64,000 nucleotides of DNA from Candidatus Synchoanobacter obligatus (lineage in GTDB: Bacteria > Pseudomonadota > Gammaproteobacteria > Comchoanobacterales > Comchoanobacteraceae): contig NZ_JAKUDN010000001.1 in the NCBI RefSeq assembly GCF_024259865.1, positions 122,304-186,303 on the forward strand, written 5' to 3'. The notes under the pieces are model-generated. The model made no database searches. It was not told the DNA's origin and was given only the letters and a program-made list of their open reading frames with translations. The position numbers and the translations under genes were made by a program. Each line of letters begins with the position of its first letter. The stretch's first letter is position 1. This document shows positions 26,578-35,208 of the stretch, one piece after another.

Positions 26578-28103
26578 GCTAACTCCTCCAGAAAGCGTTG
26601 ACTGTCCTCTTGAATCATTGCCTTCTTTTCATCCGCCATTCGATCATAAGTGCGGTACATCATACCAACTCGATGATTACTAGATAGCTTGTCACGATTC
26701 CTTGCTAAAAAGTCCCAATACAAATAATTAAATGGACACGCTTCCTCACCATTTTTCTTAGCCGGACTGTATTGGCAGCCTTTGCAGTAATTAGACATTT
26801 TGTTAATATAACTCCCACCTGCAGCATACGGCTTACTGGCTAAGTAACCACCATCTGCAAACAATATCATCCCTGATACATTGGGTAACTCGACCCATTC
26901 ATACGCATCAGCATAGACAATATGATACCATTCATTCACCTCGTCTGGTGATAAACCCGCAATGAGTGCGAAATTACCCAGTACCATTAAACGCTGAATA
27001 TGGTGTGCATAAGCGTGCTGTTTTGTTTCAGTCACACATTGCTTTAAACAATTCATTTTTGTATCTGCTGTCCAATAAAAGCTGGGTAACGGTCGCTTCG
27101 CTTGTAAAAAGTTTTCTTGCTTATACCCTGGCATTTTCAACCAATAAATACCGCGAACATACTCACGCCAACCCAATATTTGCCTAACAAAGCCTTCAAC
27201 AGCATTCAATGGTGCATGATGATGCTGATAGGCCTCTTCAGCAGCCTCAATACACTCTAATGGATTCAGTAAGCCACAATTAAGATAAAAACTGATATGG
27301 GCATGATACATCCAAGGCTCACCTTCAACCATGGCATCTTGAAAATCACCAAAAGACATCAAGCGCTCTTGGATGAATTTTGTTAATACCGCTAATGCTT
27401 GCTTCCTAGTCACTGCAAAATAAAACGGCTGTATATCACCAAAATGATCTGAAAACCGATGCTCGACCAATTGAATAACCTCTTTTGTAATCGCATCTAT
27501 ATTACCATGATATGGCTTGGGTATATTCAGACCTTCTTTGGGCGGTTTTCGATTCTCCGCATCATAATTCCATTTACCCCCAACAGGATCTTCACCGTTC
27601 ATTAATATACCGTACTGCTTACGCATTTCTCGATAAAAATATTCCATTCTTAATTGCTTTCTACCTTTAGCCCATTGTGTAAATTCATCACGAGAGCATA
27701 AGAAACGATTATCGTCTATTTGTTCAATTGGTACACCTAAAACCTTTTCCCACACTTCAACCATTTGCTGCTGCACGTAGTCACTTGGCTGCATGATCCG
27801 AACTGCTTGAATGTCGTGCACCTGGAGAAGCTTCTGAATATGTTTTAGATAAGACCCTAAATGATCTTGATCATCGAGCTTGATATAATGCAAAGAATAC
27901 CCTGAGTCAATCAGACTTTCACCAAAATGCCGCATAGCAGATAGTAAGAATACCAGCTTTTTTTGATGATGTTTGACATACGACAACTCTTCTAATGACT
28001 CGCACATCAGAACCAAATCCGTATCCTTATTGACAGTTTGCAATGCTGAATTATTTAGAGACAGCTGATCCCATAAAACAACACACAACGTTTTTTTTAC
28101 CAT
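26574..28103 (-). CDS. cryptochrome/photolyase-related flavoprotein (FeS-BCP/CryPro type)
   Basis: 509 residues from ATG 28103, which has GGGGAGA 4 nt upstream; the frame extends to 28235 but without a site. The N-terminal Rossmann-like part ([10 protein letters not shown]...) and C-terminal helical part with [17 protein letters not shown] and the Cys-containing [10 protein letters not shown]...[12 protein letters not shown] match the prokaryotic DPRP/(6-4)-photolyase-like group that carries a 4Fe-4S cluster. Cysteines near residues 350, 440, 443 and 456 would be the ligands. Repair of (6-4) photoproducts is the known activity of characterised members. Its 5' end is duplicated at 30421-30665. 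Confidence 0.88.
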   Translation of the reverse strand: MVKKTLCVVLWDQLSLNNSALQTVNKDTDLVLMCESLEELSYVKHHQKKLVFLLSAMRHFGESLIDSGYSLHYIKLDDQDHLGSYLKHIQKLLQVHDIQAVRIMQPSDYVQQQMVEVWEKVLGVPIEQIDDNRFLCSRDEFTQWAKGRKQLRMEYFYREMRKQYGILMNGEDPVGGKWNYDAENRKPPKEGLNIPKPYHGNIDAITKEVIQLVEHRFSDHFGDIQPFYFAVTRKQALAVLTKFIQERLMSFGDFQDAMVEGEPWMYHAHISFYLNCGLLNPLECIEAAEEAYQHHHAPLNAVEGFVRQILGWREYVRGIYWLKMPGYKQENFLQAKRPLPSFYWTADTKMNCLKQCVTETKQHAYAHHIQRLMVLGNFALIAGLSPDEVNEWYHIVYADAYEWVELPNVSGMILFADGGYLASKPYAAGGSYINKMSNYCKGCQYSPAKKNGEEACPFNYLYWDFLARNRDKLSSNHRVGMMYRTYDRMADEKKAMIQEDSQRFLEELA

Positions 28104-28670
28104 AGTTCTCCCCAGAATACCTTTAGAGCATAATAAACTATCTTTGCACCAATATACAATTTTATAAAATAAGCATTCTCTATCTTCAAAAACTATGGCG
28201 CTAAAGAGGACACATTCTAGAGATTCATGCAACAATTAAAAGACACCATAAAGAGAGACAATAGCTTATGTATGACCACTTTATCATGACGCCTAACACC
28301 CCTTAGCCTCACCTCAACACTACCCCCCCTAAGAGAACATCTGAATACAATATTCCGAACAATACATTGAGTCAGGGCCCTACTCTTTAAATAAATCACC
28401 ACTCAAGACAATGCTTATAGACTGGTCACAAGCGTAAATATGCTTGAATGAGTATCAGCTGATAATAGTTCATCATACTGCTATGGTTAATGGCTGAGCA
28501 AACCCTGTAGTTCTATCAGCACTACAATTTGTATTATTAGAGTAAAATTAGTGTAGTTACTGCCCTACCATACCGCTAAGAAAAAAACATCCGTAAGCCC
28601 CATATTCCAACCAAACTTATCAAATATCAACATTTATCATGATCTGCATGATCAGCTTCTTTGTACTACT

Positions 28671-28790
28671 GAGAGGATTGCGTCACACGCTAATCGAGCT
28701 ATAAACCTTCATGCTTCCACTGATAATAATGAAACACTTTAGGGGCTTGACTTTACATCAGAGTAAAGTATTGGCATAATATCAAAAAAT
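28671..28790 (+). pseudogene. decayed TALE-like repeat
   Basis: This stretch aligns without large gaps with a repeat of the intact gene. It carries the equivalents of gaggatggtatcacacga, aaaccttcaggctgtcactg and ataataacgaagcactgaagg, then ttggctttacagcaaagcag. Hand count over 28671-28743 gives about 55 of 73 positions identical. The frame is broken by stops. It lies 140 bp upstream of the intact CDS, so a second TALE-like gene or a longer form once stood here. Confidence 0.7.
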
Positions 28791-28904
28791 AATTTCTTTA
28801 TAAGCTTTATGTATATCACTGAAAAATTGATAAAAAACATGATCACACGAAAGTATTTTTATCCTTGTGTCTTAGAATGGTAGTAGCCATCCCCTACCGC
28901 TTAA

Positions 28905-28920
28905 AAAATAGTATTTACTG
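28905..28920 (+). repeat. 16-bp direct repeat, left copy
   Basis: AAAATAGTATTTACTG, identical to 30391-30406. This copy is in the leader of the TALE-like gene, directly before its GGAGA ribosome site. Similarity continues for a few bases after the 16 bp (GAGAATAGAAAAT against GAGAGTCAAAAT). Confidence 0.85.
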
Positions 28921-28931
28921 GAGAATAGAAA

Positions 28932-30392
28932 ATGAAACGAACTGCAGAGCATAGACAAGAAACAATCAAAAAACTTAAGTTAGATACCACCTGGGTAGGA
29001 CTAAACAAGAGTATATTAGATCTTGGCTTCACACAGGCACAAGCTGATAAGATAATCCTCCGAAGATCTTCGGGGAATACTATCACTGCAGTATTAAAGC
29101 ATACGACAAGGCTGGTCTCACTGGGTTATAGTACAGCTGATATAACTAGAATAGCTGCGCACAATGGGGGCTCTAAGAATCTTGAGGCAGTAAATCTGAA
29201 ACATACAGAACTGATATCTCTTGGCTTTAATGCAATACAGATTGTGAGCATGGTATCACACGGTGGTGGCTCTAAAAACCTTCAGGCTGTCACTGATAAT
29301 AACGAAGCACTGAAGGATCTTAGCTTTACAGCAAAGCAGATTGTGAGCATAGTATCACACGATGGTGGCTCTAAAAACCTTCAGGCTGTCACTGAGAATA
29401 ACGAAGCACTCAAGGATCTTGGCTTTAATGCAGTGCAGGTTGTGAGGATGGTATCACACAAAGGTGGCTCTAAAAATCTTCAGGCTGTCACTGAGAATCA
29501 CGAAGCCCTCCTAAATCTTAGCTTTACAGCAGAGCAGATTGTGAGGATGGCATCACACAAAGGTGGATCTAAAAATCTTCAGGCTGTCACTGAGAATCAC
29601 GAAGCCCTCCTAAATCTTAGCTTTACAGCAGAGCAGATTGTGAGCATGGTATCACACGGTGGTGGCTCTAAAAATCTTCAGGTTGTCACTGATAATAATG
29701 AAGCCCTGAAGGATCTTGGCTTTAATGCAGTGCAGGTTGTGAGGATGGTATCACACAAAGGTGGCTCTAAAAATCTTCAGGCTGTCACTGAGAATAACGA
29801 AGCACTGAAGGGTCTTGGCTTTACAGCAGTGCAGGTTGTGAGGATGGTATCACACAGTGGTGGCTCGAAAAATCTTCAGGCTGTCACTGATAATAACGAA
29901 GCACTGAAGGGTCTTGGCTTTACAGCAAAGCAGATTGTGAGGATGGTATCACACGATGGTGGCTCTAAAAATCTTCAGGCTATCACTGATAATAACGAAG
30001 CCCTCCTAAATCTTGGCTTTACAGCAGCGCAGATTGTGAGCATGGTATCACACATTGGTGGCTCTAAAAATCTTCAGGCTGTCACTGATAATAATGAAGC
30101 CCTGAAGGGTCTTGGCTTTAATACAATACAGATTGTGAGCATGGTATCACACGATGGTGGCTCTAAAAATCTTCAGGCTGTCACTGCAGGATACGAGAAA
30201 CTATCAAAAGTTTGGTCACATGTGCTTATTTCTAGCCTTGTATCTCAAAATGGCGGTAGTAAACGTATATACCAGCAGTTAAAGTCACTTGATGCTGCAC
30301 ATACTTTGGTTGCTTTATGGCCAGAAATAGACGCAGATATTATAGGTGATTTAGAGTTTCAGTCTAGTAGCAGTTCTCTAGGCCTGAATTAA
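28932..30392 (+). CDS. TALE-like repeat DNA-binding protein
   Basis: 486 residues: an N-terminal segment (1-32, Lys/Arg-rich start KRTAEHRQETIKKLK), 12 repeats of exactly 33 residues (33-428), a degenerate last unit (429-461) and a short Ser-rich tail. The consensus begins FTAEQIV, has S11-H12-X13-G14-G15, continues SKNLQAVT and ends with ALKDLG. This is position for position the TAL-effector plan (LTPEQVV..., residues 12-13 variable, GG at 14-15). Residues 12-13 in order: RR (degenerate), HN, HG, HD, HK, HK, HG, HK, HS, HD, HI, HD, then QN. No nuclease, activation domain or signal peptide is present. In TALEs and Burkholderia Bat proteins residue 13 reads one base in the major groove, so sequence-specific DNA binding is expected; it is not shown here. 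GGAGA precedes ATG by 8 nt. The alternative, an unrelated alpha-solenoid such as DUF4116, lacks the GG hinge. Confidence 0.9.
   Translation: MKRTAEHRQETIKKLKLDTTWVGLNKSILDLGFTQAQADKIILRRSSGNTITAVLKHTTRLVSLGYSTADITRIAAHNGGSKNLEAVNLKHTELISLGFNAIQIVSMVSHGGGSKNLQAVTDNNEALKDLSFTAKQIVSIVSHDGGSKNLQAVTENNEALKDLGFNAVQVVRMVSHKGGSKNLQAVTENHEALLNLSFTAEQIVRMASHKGGSKNLQAVTENHEALLNLSFTAEQIVSMVSHGGGSKNLQVVTDNNEALKDLGFNAVQVVRMVSHKGGSKNLQAVTENNEALKGLGFTAVQVVRMVSHSGGSKNLQAVTDNNEALKGLGFTAKQIVRMVSHDGGSKNLQAITDNNEALLNLGFTAAQIVSMVSHIGGSKNLQAVTDNNEALKGLGFNTIQIVSMVSHDGGSKNLQAVTAGYEKLSKVWSHVLISSLVSQNGGSKRIYQQLKSLDAAHTLVALWPEIDADIIGDLEFQSSSSSLGLN
29028..30311 (+). repeat. twelve 99-bp tandem coding repeats plus a degenerate thirteenth
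   Basis: Each unit is 99 bp and encodes one TALE-like repeat. The first two (29028, 29127) and the last are diverged; the ten from 29226 to 30215 are very similar at DNA level. Identical blocks are shared between units 3-4 and 4-5, and between the 2-3 and 5-6 junctions, which indicates recent internal duplication or gene conversion. Codon 13 (and the changing residues at 3-4, 8-9 and 23-33) varies more than the rest. Confidence 0.92.
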
Positions 30393-30406
30393 AATAGTAT
30401 TTACTG
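30391..30406 (+). repeat. 16-bp direct repeat, right copy
   Basis: AAAATAGTATTTACTG, identical to 28905-28920. It begins in the TAA stop of the TALE-like gene. Together the copies bracket the gene almost exactly. Confidence 0.85.
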
Positions 30407-30749
30407 AGAGAGTCAAAATTCAAGGCTTTTCTGATGATGCTTAATATAGGTCAGTGCTTCTAGTGATTCGTACTTCAAGTACAATATCTCTAATCTCATT
30501 TTATTGCTTACAGTACTGAATTAGCTAATGTTAGCTGATCCCATAAAACAACACACAACGTTTTTTACCATAGTTCTCCCCACACTACCCCTGAGCATAA
30601 TAAACGATCTTAGTAGCAATATACAATTTGAAGCATCCTCTATCCTTGAAAAATATGGCACAAAATTAGTCATTTATATTGACACATGAGAGAACGTTCT
30701 ATATATTTAAACGATTATTTAAATACCCTATAGATAAGGATAACTACAC
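30393..30749. other. 357-bp gap with a photolyase-gene fragment
   Basis: Contains the right 16-bp repeat and a decayed copy of the photolyase gene's 5' end (own entry). The last 80 bp before the LRR gene are AT-rich with a possible ribosome site (AAGGA about 10 nt before ATG 30750). Confidence 0.6.
30421..30665 (-). pseudogene. decayed copy of the photolyase 5' end and leader
   Basis: Homologous to about 27950-28206. The best part is a 34-nt exact match starting agctgatcccataaaacaac (30533 here, 28063 there); then the T-run is two bases shorter and the match resumes with accatagttctcccc, i.e. the start codon and ribosome site. The T-run change is a frameshift in the copied gene. Orientation is the same as the original, so original and copy form a direct repeat around the TALE-like gene. 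Confidence 0.8.
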
Positions 30750-31832
30750 ATGTACAATTCCCTCGTAATTACTCCTAATACCGATTACCAATCCTATAGA
30801 GGAAATCCTGAGATAAGATCTATTGAAATCATGCCTGGATCCAATGTTCCTCCCTATGCATTTAGTCAGTGTACATCTCTTGATAAAATAACCATTCATG
30901 ACAATGTAATCGTCAAGAATTGCGCTTTTTTTAATTGCACCAACATCAAAACTATCAATATCAAAAATAATGTCACACTTGGTGTTTCAAGTTTTCAAAA
31001 TAGCACTGCAATAACAACCTTACGATTAGGAGATAACTGTATCACCAAAAGTAGCGCTTTTTCTCACTCAGGCCTTCAGGAATTACGAGCAGGAAAATCT
31101 TGTGATTTTGGGCATATGTCTTTTTTCTCCTGTCTTAACCTTTTGTCCGTAAAATTAAGCTCTCACACCATCATTGGCTAGAAGGCTTTTGCAACAAAGC
31201 AACCCAAAGATACGTGCAGAGAATTATATATACCGCCTTTCTGTCAAGTTGCTCAGCTAGCCTTTCATCGTTTTAATGCATACTCTATTGCTATTGATAA
31301 CAATACCACCATTACACATTCATCATTAACTCAAACCCACGTATACAAGATGCATATAGGCGACAATGTTCTGACGCCTATTACAAACGGCGAAAGTACC
31401 TTTGAATCACTGGATCACCTGAAAATAATTTGTCTTCCAGCTATTTTTAATAGCTTGGAGAAGACTATGATAACTTCAGTACGACGGCGTTGTACTGTTA
31501 CTGTAAAATCACTGTTTTTTATGCCCCGCTATACCCCTAAGAAACAACTTATCAGTATATTACACATACCAACTCTACTTAAAAATAAAATATTAAAATT
31601 TATCATTCTTTGCATTAACCATGGATTTACACAACGAGTCTCCTTTCCTCCTGAGCTATCAGGCATTATACTTAGCTTTATTGCTGATAAATATACTGAT
31701 CAACAGCAAGTCACACTTGCTTATGGCCTACCAGATAAAGTAGATTTTGTGAATAAACACCATGCTGCTGTTCAACCAAGCATTGATACAATAAGCCGCT
31801 TTGTCGATCAATTTAATCAGCTAAAGATCTAA
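30750..31832 (+). pseudogene. LRR_5-type leucine-rich-repeat gene with F-box-like end, broken by in-frame TAG
   Basis: The first part (143 residues) has BspA-type LRR_5 units: AFSQCTSLDKITI, AFFNCTNIKTINI, SFQNSTAITTLRL, AFSHSGLQEL, SFFSCLNLLSVKL. A TAG at 31179-31181 falls in the next unit, after HTIIG and before KAFATK, where the pattern expects an ordinary residue. The frame then stays open for 217 more codons to 31832 without a shift. The end has FPPELSGIILSFI, F-box-like. Thus one nonsense codon interrupts an otherwise intact gene of about 360 codons. The 3' end overlaps the convergent ankyrin gene by 20 nt. Confidence 0.75.
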
Positions 31833-34800
31833 CAGACTCTGATATTCTTGGCTGAATTGCTAACCGTTTGTGACCCCTAAAAAAGGGTAAAATAGCTTCG
31901 TGTGGTTTGTTGTTTTCTATAGCCATAGCGCCATCGCCTAAATCTTTACTAGCCTCTATAGATGGAGCACCATATTGCTCTTTAAATACTGAAATTTCCA
32001 CCAATGGTTGACGCTTATGGGCATTTTTAAGCAATACTAACATGCCATCACGTATTTTAGATCTTGCCTGCTTTATCTCATCAAATACAGTATTTCCTCG
32101 ACGGTTTAATTCACCCAACATACCTTGATGGTATTTAGGGTGCCTTAAAACATGCCTCAATAACACTTCTTGCTCATAATATACCGCATGAAATATCAAG
32201 CAAACCAAATCCTTTTGATGAATATTTACAGCTTTCGTTTCAAATAGGTCTTTTAACAGACTCTGCCTATCTTGGCAAGACGAATAAGATACACAAACCA
32301 ATGCCAATGCTTTAGAATCATTGCCATAATCTAATTTCAATTGATCTGTCATGGTTTTGCCATGATCTGAAGCCACGCATAAAATCCTTACTAAATAAGA
32401 ATAAGCTTGATATTCATATAACCGTTTAGCCAACAGTTTTAATGTATTTATACTCCCTTCACGAACCATCCTTGTCAAATCATTATTATCCATACTGCGC
32501 AGCAATATGTGTAAACAGCCACCTCGATTGCCTTCGACTGCAAAGGTTATAGCTGTTTCACCATTAACAGTCTTCAAGAAGATATCAGCGCCATTTTTCA
32601 GCAGCAAATCTAGCATCCTAGTTTTTGACAAGTGTACAGCATACATCAATGCTGTTCGTCCTAAACAATCTCGCTGATGAATATCAGCTTCTATCTTTAT
32701 TAAGTCCTCAACCAGTGCAAATTGATTGCTTGCGACAGCTTTCATCAATACCGTCTCACCTTGACGACTCACTATTCTACTTAATATTGGTAATATTAGA
32801 TTTTGAGATGCTTTATCTTCATAGCGATAAACTACGTTACTAAGGGCTATCATCAACGGAAATAACATGCCCCTCTGAGTAATCATACACTCGACCAACC
32901 TGAATAATTGGTCAACAACAAATATCTCAAAAATATCTAGATACTTGATGAATTTATTACTCATAACGGCATCCTCAAACAATAGGCCCAGTACTTTATC
33001 TTGAGTATCCTCTTTTGAGTTGATGATAATCTGAGCCAAGTCTTCTGGCGAAAAAATAGCCATCCGATCTCTTATACTTTGAAAGTCTATAGCACGTACC
33101 AATAGATCAAGCAATGTCATTCCTTTCTGCACAAAAGGAGTGGCACCTTCACTAATTAATCGTCCGTAACAACGCCAATTCCTATGATCATACGCTAAAT
33201 CCAAAGCAGTTTCACCACAGGCATTCTCAGCATGCACATCAGCCCCATAAACTAGCAAAGATTCCATACAATGGAAATGGCTATCCTCTACAGCCAACAT
33301 CAAAAAACTAGACTTATCAACTGTTAGGGTATTGACACTCAAGCCCATCTGCAATAGAAAATCTAATGCCACACTATTGCCTGATTTTAGAGCAATAAAC
33401 CCAAGCGCTGTCATATCTACCCTACCTTGAAACTTTGATCTTGCATCATCCATGAGACATTTAATCACATCAAGGCACCTATTATGTCTAACTGCTAACC
33501 CTAGAGGCTTTAAACCCTCTTGAGAGGTCGTTTGTGTACTTTCTCCTAACTCAAGAAGTAAACTTACAACATCAGGCCTGTCATTCAATGCTGCCCTTTG
33601 CATCAAACCAATACCATCCACTGAATCAATAGTTTTATGCGCCTCTATTAATGCATCATAATCTCCTGCTTGGATCAGTGTTGTAACCACAAACGGGATT
33701 GCCAACATTCTACGGATGAATCTAGCATCATTCCGTAACACTGGTGCGATCTTTAAGGCAATGGATGGATCGTTAGCAATGCATGCCAACATAAATTCAG
33801 CATCAGAAGTCAAGACTGATGAAACAAAATCCCATTTAACCAAGCTTTGATGCTTCGGCTTTATACTTACTTTTGTTTTATCCACCAATAGGCCATGCTC
33901 TATCGTAGAAAAGGATGATAAAATCTTTTGATCGATGCAAAACTGCTCTCTTCTGCTAGCCCCTGGCCAATGGAACAACTCATAAACAACCTGTGGGTTC
34001 ATGATATGACAACATGACTCACGACTATTGGTAGGATATGCTACTGACAATGGCACAGCACATGGGAATGCACCTAATGGCAGAAAGTGCTGTTGCCCCA
34101 ACTTTCTCACTGAAGATGGCGCACTTATTAAATGGTGTTGCATCACATGAAACATCTCAATCATGTAGATCAACCCGGATGCAGGAGAATGGTGTACCTT
34201 AGCGAATTGATGCCTAGACAATACTTGTGGACTATTGCCTTCCTGAATAGACAAACTGCCCTCTAAGACAAACTGGTTTTGCAAATGAGCCAAAACCTTT
34301 AATTGACTATAAAAAATCTTACTAGCCTCAGCTACTGAACCATACTGAGAGATAAGCTCTCTTAATATCAATGTTAAGCCATAACACACCCCATCAGCAT
34401 TTATATATAATTCTTCACGCCTGCCTGTATTTAGATACGCTGCAACCAGATGGAATAGGTCTTGTTGAGGAACCACTTCAACAACTTGTTCTACCTCACT
34501 GGCTTGATTCGGACTGATCTTCATAGAGTTTGATAACACCCCAAACCATAATGGCAATGCTCCTGAAACAGAGCATCCAAATTGCTCTTCAACAGTCTCT
34601 TCTGAACTATAATATAATATGATGCGGACTACCTCTTCTAACGTTATTCCACTAGAACTTAATAAAAAACGTGACTCATTTGGATCATAGAAAGCGTAAT
34701 TGTCCCTTTGTCTTATGATCAGCATTCCATGAGTTAGGCTTAACACCTGACAGATATCTCCCTCACTTAATGACCTGAGTACTGCACGTAACGATTCCTC

Positions 34801-34893
34801 ATTAAATATTCCACGAATTGGCTTAAAGTGCTCATTTAGTGCAGCACAATAAGTATCAAGCCTCTTCTTTAAGTATTTTTCTTCTGTCATCAT
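31813..34893 (-). CDS. large ankyrin-repeat protein, possible effector
   Basis: 1026 residues. The first 370 residues are not ankyrin. They contain DGVCYGLTLILREL (about residue 165-180), which resembles the cysteine-nucleophile helix of papain-like (for example C58) proteases, but I cannot identify a His/Asp partner. Ankyrin units follow from about 440 to 800: RAALNDRPDVVSLLLELG, LGLAVRHNRCLDVIKCLM, LAVEDSHFHCMESLLVYGADV, GETALDLAYDHRNW, GRTALMYAVHLSKTRMLDLLLKNGADI and others. No signal peptide or membrane helix. Such proteins in Legionella-like bacteria are often type IV-secreted; not shown here. Confidence 0.82.
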   Translation of the reverse strand: MMTEEKYLKKRLDTYCAALNEHFKPIRGIFNEESLRAVLRSLSEGDICQVLSLTHGMLIIRQRDNYAFYDPNESRFLLSSSGITLEEVVRIILYYSSEETVEEQFGCSVSGALPLWFGVLSNSMKISPNQASEVEQVVEVVPQQDLFHLVAAYLNTGRREELYINADGVCYGLTLILRELISQYGSVAEASKIFYSQLKVLAHLQNQFVLEGSLSIQEGNSPQVLSRHQFAKVHHSPASGLIYMIEMFHVMQHHLISAPSSVRKLGQQHFLPLGAFPCAVPLSVAYPTNSRESCCHIMNPQVVYELFHWPGASRREQFCIDQKILSSFSTIEHGLLVDKTKVSIKPKHQSLVKWDFVSSVLTSDAEFMLACIANDPSIALKIAPVLRNDARFIRRMLAIPFVVTTLIQAGDYDALIEAHKTIDSVDGIGLMQRAALNDRPDVVSLLLELGESTQTTSQEGLKPLGLAVRHNRCLDVIKCLMDDARSKFQGRVDMTALGFIALKSGNSVALDFLLQMGLSVNTLTVDKSSFLMLAVEDSHFHCMESLLVYGADVHAENACGETALDLAYDHRNWRCYGRLISEGATPFVQKGMTLLDLLVRAIDFQSIRDRMAIFSPEDLAQIIINSKEDTQDKVLGLLFEDAVMSNKFIKYLDIFEIFVVDQLFRLVECMITQRGMLFPLMIALSNVVYRYEDKASQNLILPILSRIVSRQGETVLMKAVASNQFALVEDLIKIEADIHQRDCLGRTALMYAVHLSKTRMLDLLLKNGADIFLKTVNGETAITFAVEGNRGGCLHILLRSMDNNDLTRMVREGSINTLKLLAKRLYEYQAYSYLVRILCVASDHGKTMTDQLKLDYGNDSKALALVCVSYSSCQDRQSLLKDLFETKAVNIHQKDLVCLIFHAVYYEQEVLLRHVLRHPKYHQGMLGELNRRGNTVFDEIKQARSKIRDGMLVLLKNAHKRQPLVEISVFKEQYGAPSIEASKDLGDGAMAIENNKPHEAILPFFRGHKRLAIQPRISESVRSLAD

Positions 34894-35208
34894 ATATTAT
34901 TCTATTTTTCTTAAATTATACCTTATTTTTCAATAATCTGCAAGGATTCTCTTAGAGTTTAACAGTGAACAGGTTAAAACGATAAAAACTTTATAAAAGA
35001 TTTGCTTATATGACTGTATAACAAAATCTGGAGTCACTTCATGGTTGCTGAAACAATGGTAGCAACATCCCAATTCAATGCCGATTGGCATTAAGATATC
35101 TGTTGGCCTAAAGCCAACACAAACCTTAAAATCAAAATATGATGTTTTTCTTGCCTACACTTTTTAGACTTATTATAATGAATATAAGATCATTAGTTAA
35201 TAAATACA
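34894..35208. other. 315-bp gap between divergent genes with three short stem-loops
   Basis: Within 35044-35119 lie GTTGCT...AGCAAC (35044-35066), AATGCC-gatt-GGCATT (35077-35092) and TGTTGGC-ctaaa-GCCAACA (35101-35119). No T-run follows them, and the yqiJ start is 90 bp on. They could be an RNA leader structure or operators. The rest, next to the ankyrin gene, is AT-rich and presumably promoter. Confidence 0.5.

Larger units (their letters stand above)
28104..28931. other. 828-bp gap with a decayed TALE repeat
   Basis: No intact gene. 28671-28790 is a decayed TALE-repeat unit (own entry). 28905-28920 holds the left copy of a 16-bp direct repeat and part of the leader of the TALE-like gene, with GGAG for its ribosome site. 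The first 100 bp contain the promoter region of the photolyase gene, part of which is copied at 30421-30665. The stretch 28211-28650 is AT-rich and I see nothing definite in it. Confidence 0.6.

Noticed and set aside
28747-28780. TTGACT ... CATAAT promoter for the TALE-like gene
   Set aside because: Spacing is 22 bp and the TTGACT falls inside the decayed TALE repeat, where it corresponds to ttggct of the intact units.
29028-30311. CRISPR-like array from regularly spaced repeats
   Set aside because: The 99-bp units are contiguous, coding and in one frame; there are no spacers.
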